Shown: in pieces, positions 53,026 through 61,732 of the stretch
How positions within the stretch are numbered: the first letter of the stretch is position 1
Layout: each line of letters starts with the position of its first letter
NCBI GenBank assembly: GCA_048262255.1
Contig: JBLXFH010000001.1
Location: forward strand, 1,178,001-1,242,000
Reading direction: 5' to 3'
Source of the DNA: JABMNT01 sp048262255
Lineage (GTDB): Bacteria; Pseudomonadota; Alphaproteobacteria; Rhodospirillales; Casp-alpha2
DNA length: 64,000 nucleotides
Program-made: the position numbers and the translations under genes
Notes under the pieces: model-generated
The model's input: only the letters and a program-made list of their open reading frames with translations
Database searches by the model: none
What the model was told of the DNA's origin: nothing

Positions 53026-54345
53026 ATGGCACGACGAAAAAATACTGAAGTTTTAATCACCGGGGAAAAGGTCGATTCGCGCGAGCGTCTCTCGGTGAAC
53101 AAGGATGTTGCCGGTGGAAAACCAGTTGCGGCAGACGTCGCCCCTCAGACGGGGCAACTCGGCCGGCGGCCCCGCAAAGTTCCCAAAGTGATCGACCTTC
53201 TGGATGGCAAACAGCCGATGCCGGGTTCTGCGACGGGCGGGGGATCTTTGACAGATGATCTGGCAGCGCTTGAACGTGAACTGGGGATGCAGCCAACGGC
53301 AGCACCTGGTGAGGGGGTTGGCCCGGCACTTTCCTTGCCTGTGGCGCCACGAAAACCGGAACGCGACACCAACTGGGAGGAAATTCAACGGACAAAAAAG
53401 GTGGACCATGATCTGCCGCCTCAAAGCCCGTCGCCTCCAAAGCCAGCCGCAACAGACGCATTTGCCCTGTCGACGCCAGTTGCACCAAAACCGAAAGCGG
53501 ATATCAAAACACCGGTTACCCCGTTGTCTAATCAACCGACTGTGAAACCCAAAAGAGTGAACCGGGTTTCACCAAAAGCGCAGAGCAAGGCGATTGCGGA
53601 GACGGTTGTCTCATCCATCCTTGACCGGATCAAGGTCGAGGCGCAAAAGCGTGGGGGACAATTAAGTCTGGCAAATATTGATGAGATGCGGGCCGAATTC
53701 GATGGCCAAACTCTGGCCCTCAGCGCCGCTTTTGAACAGTCATTTGAAGCCTATATTCAGGCCCGTGAACGGGCCGCATGGGACACAAAGCGTGACTTTC
53801 CTTTTGACCGTCTGATCGTCAAGAAATTCTCCCATTTGTTCAGTGAAAAGCGGGTTGGGCGGTTTGACCGGGTTTCAAGGCGCATGTTGCCTGGGTTCTT
53901 TATGGCGCTCGGCATGATGCTGGGACCGGACATCGTTGATGATTTGCAAGGGCGTTGCCACCTGATTGTTGAACAGCTCAAGGAGGAGCAGGGCGATCAT
54001 TTTGACTGGGCAGACGCCTATGAGTCCGAACAGGCAAATGCCATTGTCCTTGATGCCCTGGTTCCTGTGGCCCGGCATTTTGAGGATTTTGAGAAGCGTA
54101 GAGAGTGGTTTATCGCACTAGTGAACGGTCATTTGACGGCAGTTCAGGACAGCGAAAAGAATGATGCCGGATGGGAACTGACGACGGCGGGGTTTGACCG
54201 GTTTTTAACCGCTTTGTTACAGGACCTGAGCGCTGTGCTGCAGAGCGAGAATGATCGGCCCCGCATCGTTAAACGATACGGAGCCGATGCTGTTAATGCC
54301 GTCATTCGCGTCGAGAAAGCCCTGAAAAAGAGCAAAAGCGTCTAG
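53026..54345 (+). CDS. Hypothetical protein with disordered N-terminus
   Basis: 439 residues, no signal peptide or membrane helix. Residues about 1-185 are Pro/Lys/Ala-rich and probably disordered, with a short basic segment RRPRKVPKVIDLL. The C-terminal ~250 residues are helical (SKAIAETVVSSILDRIKVEA; AWDTKRDFPFDRLIVKKFSH; FFMALGMMLGPDIVDDLQGR). I do not recognise a family; the layout recalls cytoplasmic scaffold or cell-division-like proteins of Alphaproteobacteria but that is weak. Convergent with the DAHP synthase gene, sharing a four-base CTAG in which both stops lie. Confidence 0.72.
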   Translation: MARRKNTEVLITGEKVDSRERLSVNKDVAGGKPVAADVAPQTGQLGRRPRKVPKVIDLLDGKQPMPGSATGGGSLTDDLAALERELGMQPTAAPGEGVGPALSLPVAPRKPERDTNWEEIQRTKKVDHDLPPQSPSPPKPAATDAFALSTPVAPKPKADIKTPVTPLSNQPTVKPKRVNRVSPKAQSKAIAETVVSSILDRIKVEAQKRGGQLSLANIDEMRAEFDGQTLALSAAFEQSFEAYIQARERAAWDTKRDFPFDRLIVKKFSHLFSEKRVGRFDRVSRRMLPGFFMALGMMLGPDIVDDLQGRCHLIVEQLKEEQGDHFDWADAYESEQANAIVLDALVPVARHFEDFEKRREWFIALVNGHLTAVQDSEKNDAGWELTTAGFDRFLTALLQDLSAVLQSENDRPRIVKRYGADAVNAVIRVEKALKKSKSV

Positions 54346-55727
54346 GATTGACCGATCGCGATGGGCTGGGCTGTTGCCGTCCGGTTTTCTTTCAGCATTT
54401 CCGCCAGTAAAAAGGCCAACTCAAGCGATTGCGTCGCATTGAGACGTGGGTCGCAATGAGTGTGGTAACGGTCGCTCAAATCCGTATCGGAAATTGCCTG
54501 GGCACCACCAGTGCATTCGGTAACGTCCTGACCGGTCATTTCAAAATGTACCCCGCCGGCGTGCGTTCCTTCGGCATTATGGACCTCAAAGAAACCTTTA
54601 ACTTCCGACAGAATACGGTCAAACGGCCGTGTTTTATAACCCGATGTGCTTTTAATGGTATTGCCGTGCATGGGATCGGAAATCCAGATGACGTTGCGGC
54701 CTTCCTGTTTGACGCGCCGGACCAATGCGGGAAGATGTTGGGCAATTTTATCGGAACCCATCCGCGAGATGAGCGTCAAGCGACCCGGTTTGTTTGCCGG
54801 GTTCAAGGTATCGATCAGGCGGATCAGGTCATCACCATCCATGGTTGGCCCGACCTTCATGGCAATTGGATTGCAAATGCCGCGCATGAACTCCACATGG
54901 GCGCCATCCAACTGGCGGGTTCTGTCGCCAATCCATAGCAAATGCGCAGATGTACTATACAAATCGCCACTGGTTGAATCGGTCCGAACCATGGGTTCTT
55001 CGTAATCCAGGAGCAGGGCTTCGTGTGATGTATAGAAAGCCGTCTCACGGATTTGCGGTGTTTGCTCCGCTGTCATGCCGCAGGCTTTCATGAAGGCAAG
55101 CGCCTCGCCGATGTGGTCGGCCAGTTCCTTGTAACGTTCACCAGCCTCGCTTTTTGCGACGAAGCCGAGCGTCCACTGATGAACTTTATGCAAATCCGCA
55201 TAACCACCCTGGGCAAAAGCGCGCAGCAGGTTGAGGGTCGAAGCAGACTGGTTGTAAACCCGCATCAGACGTTCGGGGTCCGGCACGCGGGACTCGGCGT
55301 TGAAGTCCATGCCGTTGACCATGTCCCCGCGGTAAGAATCGAGGGTGACACCATCAATGGTTTCGGTATCGGCAGAGCGCGGTTTTGCGAATTGACCGGC
55401 CAGACGTCCGACTTTGACGATGGGCAAAGCAGCACCGTAAGTCAGGACAATTGCCATTTGCAGCAGGACCCGGAAGGTGTCGCGGATGTTGTCGGGATGA
55501 AATTCGGCAAAACTCTCGGCGCAGTCGCCCCCTTGCAGCAAAAACCCCTGACCTTCACAGACCTGGCCCAGCGAGCGCATCAACTGGCGCGCTTCACCGG
55601 CAAAAACCAGCGGCGGCGAAATGCGCAACTGATCCGTTACGGTCTTAAGTGCCTGTGCGTCCGGATAAGTCGGTTGCTGAAGTATCGGTTTGTTGCGCCA
55701 GCTCGACGGTGTCCATTGTTCGCCCAT
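54342..55727 (-). CDS. aroG: Class II 3-deoxy-7-phosphoheptulonate synthase (DAHP synthase)
   Basis: 461 residues from ATG at 55727, with GAGGA upstream. First step of the shikimate pathway: phosphoenolpyruvate plus erythrose-4-phosphate. Class II (plant-like) features: WTPSSWR at the start, LLQGGDCAESF with metal/PEP Cys, KVGRLAGQFAKPRS, SHEALLLDYEEPM, WIGDRTRQLDGAHVEF and VWISDPMHGNT. The 3' end overlaps the convergent hypothetical gene by four bases. Upstream region to 55852 is short and carries its promoter. Confidence 0.95.
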   Translation of the reverse strand: MGEQWTPSSWRNKPILQQPTYPDAQALKTVTDQLRISPPLVFAGEARQLMRSLGQVCEGQGFLLQGGDCAESFAEFHPDNIRDTFRVLLQMAIVLTYGAALPIVKVGRLAGQFAKPRSADTETIDGVTLDSYRGDMVNGMDFNAESRVPDPERLMRVYNQSASTLNLLRAFAQGGYADLHKVHQWTLGFVAKSEAGERYKELADHIGEALAFMKACGMTAEQTPQIRETAFYTSHEALLLDYEEPMVRTDSTSGDLYSTSAHLLWIGDRTRQLDGAHVEFMRGICNPIAMKVGPTMDGDDLIRLIDTLNPANKPGRLTLISRMGSDKIAQHLPALVRRVKQEGRNVIWISDPMHGNTIKSTSGYKTRPFDRILSEVKGFFEVHNAEGTHAGGVHFEMTGQDVTECTGGAQAISDTDLSDRYHTHCDPRLNATQSLELAFLLAEMLKENRTATAQPIAIGQS

Positions 55728-55851
55728 AATCGTCCTCATTTAAAAACGTGCCCAGAAATGCGAAAGCCCGATATACGCCTGTTATGAAGGGTTTTCCAGT
55801 AAAACTACGAAAAAATTGCCGGGCCGTACGGTATGTCGTCTGAAAGAGGAC

Positions 55852-57537
55852 CTATTTCCGCCTGGGCTTGAAGGATGATATATCCGGATTCGGCTTTCCG
55901 AAATACCAGCCCTGACCAAGATGGACGCCGCATTCGAGAAGAAAGTCAGCTAAAGGCTTGTCTTCGACCATTTCTGCAATCGTCTCGACGCCGGTCTGGT
56001 TGCACAGCGTTGCCATGGAGGCCAGAAAGGCCTTGCCCTTGTCGGTGGCATAGGCGCGTTTAACCACCGGGCCATCGAATTTTACGGTGTCCACATCGAA
56101 GGAATTCAGATAGTCGAAGCTCGCAGCGCCGGCGCCAAAATCATCAAGTGCGAACTTGAAACCCTTGCTGCGAAATTCCTGTATGGTCGCATTGACGGCG
56201 CTGAGGTCTTTGATTTCAGCGGATTCCGTAATTTCAAACATCAGCATGCGCGACAGATTGGTGGCACCTTTCAGGAGGGTGAGAAGTTCGCGGATATAGG
56301 ATGGGTCCTGGATGGAGTGTCCCGAAACATTGACGGCGATGGCCTGTCTTTGGCCCGCGGCAGCTTGTTTATTGACGACAGCGACAGCCTTTTGCGCGAC
56401 TGCCAGATCAAAGTCGGAAATGACGCCAATTTCTTCAGCCAGGGTAATCAGTTCAAACGGCGATTCTGCACCGGATCGGAAGCGGGTCAGAGCCTCAAAA
56501 TGATGAAGAGCGCCGGTCTTGAGTTCGCATATGGGCATGTAGACGAGATCAAATGCTCGGGTTGCGCAGATCTTCTTGAAAGATTCAACCTGCTTCATGG
56601 TTTCCGCCATCATCGTCTTGAACATGCCTGAGAGATTAACCGGGTCGTTAAGGGCTTTGCCGCTGGCGAAACTTTTCATGGTGTAGGAAATGGCTTTTGC
56701 CAGTTGTTCTTCCGACAATTCGTTGGCGTCGGTATCGACACTGGTCGTGTTGGTGCTGAGGCTGATTCCTTCGGGTGTAATTTCCTTTGCTGCAGCCTCG
56801 ATTTTCTGGCCGATTTCCGAGGTGTCCGTATCTTTGTCGTGGATAAAAGTGAAACGTTCCTCATCAATACGCCCGGCCGTATCGCCGCCTATGGACTGGC
56901 TCGAGAGAATGCTGCCGATGGAGGTCATCAGCTTGCTCTGATCCTGTTGCGACAGGTCTTTTTTCAGACTGTCCAAATTGTCGATCTTGACCATCGTCAT
57001 TTTGGCTCCGCCACCGGCTTGAGCTACATCTTTCAAGCGTTCTGCTGCAACGGAAGCAAAAGATTCCTTGTTGAGAACCCGGGCCTCTATGTCGCGATCC
57101 GTTTCGCGGTGTTTCGGAACGCTTTTAATTCTGGGGGCGATTTTTACAGCCAGGAAAAAATTGTTTTCAAAATCCGGAACCCGATATCCGGCGAATGCTG
57201 AGGGGCTGGCATTGCTTTTCAGGGTTTTCAGGCGGATCGCGACATCATCAAACCGGCCTTTATCACTAGCGGCATTCAACAAATTGGAGACCAGTTTTTT
57301 GTCATCATCATGGATAACATCCATAAAATTCATGCCCACCATTTCACTGGTCGATTTGCCAAACATCGGTGGTGTGGCGCCCGCCACAAATTTGATGACC
57401 TGATTGTTGTCGAGCTCGAAAAGCAAGTCGGCACGACAAAAAGCGAGTGCGACAAAACGTCTGGCAAGCATCGCGCTTTCCTGTAGCGCAGATGCTTCCA
57501 GTGCAGAAGGTTTATCCGTGGCAGTCATATCATTCAA
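55852..57537 (-). CDS. PAS-GGDEF(like)-EAL domain protein
   Basis: 561 residues. N-terminal PAS-like region (about 25-140: FELDNNQVIKFVAGATPPMF), a middle GGDEF-like domain without an intact GG[D/E]EF signature (GRIDEERFTFI in its place), so not a cyclase, and a C-terminal EAL domain with HFEALTRFRSG near 340. The DDFGTGYSSL loop is altered to DDFGAGAASFDYL, so phosphodiesterase activity may be reduced. Probably a c-di-GMP receptor or weak phosphodiesterase. It shares the region with the partner-switching genes at 57766-60204 but its spacing (228 bp) suggests a separate transcript. Confidence 0.88.
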   Translation of the reverse strand: MNDMTATDKPSALEASALQESAMLARRFVALAFCRADLLFELDNNQVIKFVAGATPPMFGKSTSEMVGMNFMDVIHDDDKKLVSNLLNAASDKGRFDDVAIRLKTLKSNASPSAFAGYRVPDFENNFFLAVKIAPRIKSVPKHRETDRDIEARVLNKESFASVAAERLKDVAQAGGGAKMTMVKIDNLDSLKKDLSQQDQSKLMTSIGSILSSQSIGGDTAGRIDEERFTFIHDKDTDTSEIGQKIEAAAKEITPEGISLSTNTTSVDTDANELSEEQLAKAISYTMKSFASGKALNDPVNLSGMFKTMMAETMKQVESFKKICATRAFDLVYMPICELKTGALHHFEALTRFRSGAESPFELITLAEEIGVISDFDLAVAQKAVAVVNKQAAAGQRQAIAVNVSGHSIQDPSYIRELLTLLKGATNLSRMLMFEITESAEIKDLSAVNATIQEFRSKGFKFALDDFGAGAASFDYLNSFDVDTVKFDGPVVKRAYATDKGKAFLASMATLCNQTGVETIAEMVEDKPLADFLLECGVHLGQGWYFGKPNPDISSFKPRRK

Positions 57538-57765
57538 ATTATTCTGGCCTCAGGATCGCTTGAATGCGGAACGTCATCCTGCCTCTATATCTTTGCCGTC
57601 TCAACTTATGTTCCCTTCAAGCACAAGAACACAGTCCCAATGGCTTATGGCATTTGGATAGGCAGAAAGCCTATACGGTTCTCAGGCTTCCGCCAATGGG
57701 AAAGCAAGTATTAACCATGAATTCATGTAAATGAACGAATGACCTGGCAATGTCGCCAGGAATTT

Positions 57766-58971
57766 TCATTTACGGCAATGCAGCCAGATCAAGGTCATGT
57801 CATCTTGCGGGGGCTGTGCAATAACGGCCGTGTAGCGGGCGTAAAAAGCCTCGGTGGCGGGGAGTCTGGTGGTGTCAGCAAAGCCTGATTTGATTAATTC
57901 CACAATACCTTCATTGCCAACGGGGGCCCCGTTCTTGTGGTTCGTTTCGGAAAATGCATCGCTGAGCAAAATGACCTCGGAGCCAGCGTCTAGGGCCAAA
58001 TGGTGTTCCGTGAAAACGGTGCCGTCGACAATGCCAAGCGGCAACCCCCGGCTGTCACCAACAAACACATCCATTGTTTGGGGGGCGGCGATCATCGGTG
58101 GCGGTGATCCGGCCGCTGCATAATCGAAAGTTCGGGCCGTGGTGTTCAGAATGCCGAAAAATGCTGTGGCGAATTCCGTTGGCCGCAGGATGCGGCAGAG
58201 TTCGGTGTTGATGCGGCCAAGAAACTGGCCGGGAGTTTTGCCGAGGGGTGAAATGGTCTTGAGAATCATATTCAGGCGAAAGGTATTTATGGACGCGCCA
58301 ATTCCGTGGCCGGTAAAATCGATCATTAACAGGGCAATCCGGTCTTTATCCATGGACTGGATTGTCCAGAAATCCCCGCCCAGTTCCGATGAAGGGCGGT
58401 AAAAGTGGTCAATTTTCAGGCCGTGCTTTTCGGCAATGGTCTCAATTTCTAATGAAGATGGCAGGAGGTCGGCTTGCATATTCCTGGCCTGTTCCAATTC
58501 CTGACTGAGGCGCTTGCGATAATCTCTCAAATTGCGAATCAGTAGCTGGTGTTCCAGATGAACCCGGACACGGCGGGCCAGCAGTGTATGATTAATCGGT
58601 TTTGCGATGATATTGGTGGCACCCATCTCCATTAATTCTTCCCGGTCATCTTCCGTTCCAAACGCCGATTCAATGATAACAGGGAGGTTCTTGTAACGCG
58701 GCTTGGCGCGGATAAGACGCAGGACTTCCCGACCGTCAAGGACGGGAATATTGATGTCCAGAATAATCAGGTCGGGATCAAACTCGGACAGCTTTTTTAA
58801 ACCCGCTTTGCCATCATGGGCAATTTCGATATTCGGGATGCCCTCGATTTCCAGCCGGGTCTGTATCAACTTGCAGATGAGAGCATCGCTTTCGACGATC
58901 AAAACCCGACAGCCATTAATGGCAGGAACGTCTTCGTCCGTATCAAGAGGGTTTTGCGATATTTCCATCAT
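57766..58971 (-). CDS. Response regulator with PP2C (SpoIIE/RsbU-type) phosphatase
   Basis: 401 residues. Receiver domain (about 20-140) with LIVESD, phospho-acceptor Asp72 in IILDINIPVLDG, and IAKPINH. A coiled linker joins it to a PP2C-like serine phosphatase with GGDFWTIQ, LMIDFTGHGIGAS and LLSDAFSETNH, the metal-binding Asp motifs. When phosphorylated such proteins dephosphorylate STAS antagonists and release a target from its anti-sigma kinase. Its ATG overlaps the stop of the preceding kinase gene by four bases, so the two are translationally coupled. Confidence 0.92.
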   Translation of the reverse strand: MMEISQNPLDTDEDVPAINGCRVLIVESDALICKLIQTRLEIEGIPNIEIAHDGKAGLKKLSEFDPDLIILDINIPVLDGREVLRLIRAKPRYKNLPVIIESAFGTEDDREELMEMGATNIIAKPINHTLLARRVRVHLEHQLLIRNLRDYRKRLSQELEQARNMQADLLPSSLEIETIAEKHGLKIDHFYRPSSELGGDFWTIQSMDKDRIALLMIDFTGHGIGASINTFRLNMILKTISPLGKTPGQFLGRINTELCRILRPTEFATAFFGILNTTARTFDYAAAGSPPPMIAAPQTMDVFVGDSRGLPLGIVDGTVFTEHHLALDAGSEVILLSDAFSETNHKNGAPVGNEGIVELIKSGFADTTRLPATEAFYARYTAVIAQPPQDDMTLIWLHCRK

Positions 58972-59753
58972 TTGGCAAACCTCATGACCACCGATGTTCC
59001 ATTGGCCGATAGCCAGGCATCCTGACTGAACTGACGCATGATATCGAGCCCGCGTCCACTTTTCCGGCGTTCGACAAGCGGTGGGTGTGAATCAGGGAAG
59101 CGGTTTGTTTCAGTCTGTTGGTAGCCTTTTCCATCATCCTTGACCGAGACAAAGACGGATCCTCCAGTCATCCAGGAAAAAAGATCAAGGCGCCGGTTTT
59201 TCAGAGCTTCGCTATGTGCCTGGGCGCGGATCAGTTCATAATAGCGGTTCAAATTGTCGGATGTTTCCTGATAGGCGGAACGCAGCCCCAGATTGCCGTG
59301 TGCCAGCCCGTTTATGGCGGCTTCCTGAACCGCGAGCCCCATGGGGGCCAGTGATTTGTCGGGGATATGAAAATGGGCTTGCACAGAGGCGCATAACAGG
59401 CGGGAAAAGTTGTGATCGGATGCGCTTGCCGAGGTTATGGAAAACCCGATCAGATTATACCGGCTGATAAGTCCGACGCGCTGGCAAAAGGGTTCAAGGG
59501 CGTCTGTGTGTTCAATAAGCCCGATGGCAGGTGGCTCCAGAGGCATTGCGTATTGTTCGGAGCCGGCATAATCAACCAGCCGCAAGCTGTTTTCGGCAAG
59601 GGGTAGGGTGCGGATTTGCGGCAGGCAGGTGTCGGGTACGGAACGAAAAACCTCTTCAAGATAGGGGGCGGGATTTGTAGATTCTGTATCCAATTGATCA
59701 TAAATCTGCTGGGGGTTTGAAATTCCTTCGCATTTAAGATGGCTTTTATCCAT
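58968..59753 (-). CDS. Anti-sigma regulatory factor/serine kinase (RsbW-like, HATPase_c_2)
   Basis: 261 residues. The C-terminal ~140 residues are a GHKL ATPase of the RsbW/SpoIIAB class: LAVQEAAINGLAHGNLGLRS (N box), VSVKDDGKGYQQ (G1) and KSGRGLDIMRQFSQDAW (G2). It would phosphorylate the STAS protein encoded divergently at 59902. The first ~110 residues are an unrecognised extension containing cysteines (NPAPYLEEVFRSVPDTCLPQ). Coupled with the REC-PP2C phosphatase. No sigma factor gene is in view. Confidence 0.88.
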   Translation of the reverse strand: MDKSHLKCEGISNPQQIYDQLDTESTNPAPYLEEVFRSVPDTCLPQIRTLPLAENSLRLVDYAGSEQYAMPLEPPAIGLIEHTDALEPFCQRVGLISRYNLIGFSITSASASDHNFSRLLCASVQAHFHIPDKSLAPMGLAVQEAAINGLAHGNLGLRSAYQETSDNLNRYYELIRAQAHSEALKNRRLDLFSWMTGGSVFVSVKDDGKGYQQTETNRFPDSHPPLVERRKSGRGLDIMRQFSQDAWLSANGTSVVMRFAK

Positions 59754-59901
59754 GAACGGTATTACCTGCTAGGTATACGAAGGAAAGAAGGCTCGTCTGG
59801 CACGTTAATTTTGCCGGTCCGGTTAATAAGCTGTCGCCATTTTCCAAAATCTTTGTTTATGTTGTATATCGTTTACTTCGACTAATGGATAGAGCCGGGA
59901 C

Positions 59902-60204
59902 ATGAATTTTTTTAGCCACGATGAGGGCCGCGCGCGTGTTTTCAGTTTGAAGGGACGCCTTGAATTGGGTGTCTACCCGGATTCCCGTCTTATTCTTGAG
60001 GCCCTTGCGTCAAAAAACGTTGATGAGGTTGTCATTGACCTGAGCGATCTTGAATTCATCGATTCTGCCGGTGTCGGGCTGTTGATTGGACTGAATAAAA
60101 CGGCCAGTGAAACCGGCAAGCCCATGGTCCTGCGCGGCGCCTCAGGCACGGTCAAGGAACTGATCGACCTGTTTCAGCTCAACACAATTTTTGAAGTTCG
60201 TTAA
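59902..60204 (+). CDS. STAS-domain anti-anti-sigma factor
   Basis: 100 residues, single STAS domain (SpoIIAA/RsbV-like). VIDLSDLEFIDSAGVGLL carries Ser55, the expected phosphorylation site of the partner kinase; LVLR-type strand and KELIDLFQLNTIFEV follow. It is divergent from the kinase and phosphatase genes 150 bp away. The three together make a partner switch. Its 3' end is two bases from the convergent gor gene's stop. Confidence 0.93.
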   Translation: MNFFSHDEGRARVFSLKGRLELGVYPDSRLILEALASKNVDEVVIDLSDLEFIDSAGVGLLIGLNKTASETGKPMVLRGASGTVKELIDLFQLNTIFEVR

Positions 60205-60206
60205 GG

Positions 60207-61559
60207 TCAGCCCCGCTTCTCGCGCATCGTTACAAATTCTTCAGCCGCCGTCGGGTGGATGCCGATGGTCGCATCAAACTGGGCTTTCGTCGCGCCACAC
60301 TTCATGGCGATGGCCAGGCCCTGGATGATTTCCGGGCTGTCAGAGCCGAGCATATGGCAGCCCAGAACCCGGTCTGTTTTTTGATCGACAATCAGTTTCA
60401 TAACCGACATCTCATCGCGGCCGGAAAGTGTGTGCTTCATGTTGCGAAACCGCGATTCGTAGACGTCAATGGGGCCGCGCGCGGCGGCTTCCGGCTCGGT
60501 CAATCCCACCGTTGCAATGGGTGGCTGGCTGAACACGGCAGAAGCCACATTTTCGCGATCGGCTGCGGTCGGTGTGCCACCATAAACCGTATTCACGAAG
60601 GCCATGCCTTCCGCCAGGGCGACCGGGGTCAGATTGATGCGGTCGGTGACATCACCAATGGCATAGATATGGTCGATGTTGGTTTTCGAATAATTATCGA
60701 CGACAATGGCACCGTTCGGGCTGACCTCAACGCCAACAGTCTCCAGACCGATGCCTTTCGAGTTGGGCGCCCGGCCTGTGGCATACATGACTGAATCGAC
60801 GTCGAGGGTTTTACCGTCATCAAAATGCAGGGTGAAATCGCCGGAGGCGTTTTGCTTGATTTGCGTAACATTGACGCCGCTATGTATTGCGACGCCTTTT
60901 TTCGTCAGTTCATCGCGCAGGCCATCGCGCATGGCGTCATCAAACCCGCGCAAAACATTGTCCGCCCGGATAATTTCGTGAACTTCCGAGCCCAGCGCAT
61001 TGAAAATACCGGCAAACTCAACAGCGATGTAGCCGCCACCGACAATCGCTATGCGTTTCGGCAATTCAGGCAATTCCAGGGCTTCGTTTGACGTGATCGC
61101 ATGCTCAATACCCGGAATACCGGGCAAGGTTGGCCAGCCGCCGGTGGCGATCAGAATGGTTTCGGCCGTATAGGTCTTGCCTTCCACGTCGACGCTATGG
61201 GGGCCGACCAGAACGCCTTTGCCCTGAATTTCCTCAACACCGGCATTTTTCAGCAAATTATGGTAAATCCCCTCAAGGCGGTCGAGTTCCTTGTTTTTGA
61301 CAGCGATCAAGTGGGACCAGTCAAAGCCGGGTTTTGCGTCGCTCCAGCCGAAGCCAATGGAATCTTCAAAATCGTGGGCGAAATGGGCCCCGTAAACCAG
61401 CAGCTTTTTCGGCACGCAGCCGCGCATGACACAGGTGCCGCCGGTCCGCATGTTTTCAATGACGGCAACGCGTTTGCCCTTGGCTGCCGCCATGCGCGAA
61501 GCGCGGACACCACCGGAGCCGGCGCCAATTGTGATCAAGTCATAGTCATAAGAAGGCAT
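60207..61559 (-). CDS. gor: Glutathione-disulfide reductase
   Basis: 450 residues from ATG at 61559; an upstream extension to 61811 is unlikely because it runs into the divergent TPR gene. FAD- and NADPH-dependent. FAD motif TIGAGSGGVRASR, redox cysteines in GGTCVMRGCVPKK, NADPH motif VGGGYIAVEFAG, ATGRAPN, and C-terminal dimer motif with GIHPTAAEE carrying the catalytic His. Keeps glutathione reduced. Divergent from the TPR-oxygenase gene. Confidence 0.95.
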   Translation of the reverse strand: MPSYDYDLITIGAGSGGVRASRMAAAKGKRVAVIENMRTGGTCVMRGCVPKKLLVYGAHFAHDFEDSIGFGWSDAKPGFDWSHLIAVKNKELDRLEGIYHNLLKNAGVEEIQGKGVLVGPHSVDVEGKTYTAETILIATGGWPTLPGIPGIEHAITSNEALELPELPKRIAIVGGGYIAVEFAGIFNALGSEVHEIIRADNVLRGFDDAMRDGLRDELTKKGVAIHSGVNVTQIKQNASGDFTLHFDDGKTLDVDSVMYATGRAPNSKGIGLETVGVEVSPNGAIVVDNYSKTNIDHIYAIGDVTDRINLTPVALAEGMAFVNTVYGGTPTAADRENVASAVFSQPPIATVGLTEPEAAARGPIDVYESRFRNMKHTLSGRDEMSVMKLIVDQKTDRVLGCHMLGSDSPEIIQGLAIAMKCGATKAQFDATIGIHPTAAEEFVTMREKRG

Positions 61560-61732
61560 CAGGTATTCCTTAAGCGAGGAGATTGCTCTCTCAGATAAGA
61601 CTTCCCACCGGAAAGTGCCAGACCTGGATTCAGAGAATGGCCTGGGTCTGGTGCGAATGGTGAGTTGAAAAATCCGGCGTTTCGGTATTAATTCATCTTC
61701 ACAGCTCTTTGATTTTAAAGCAGGAACAAACG

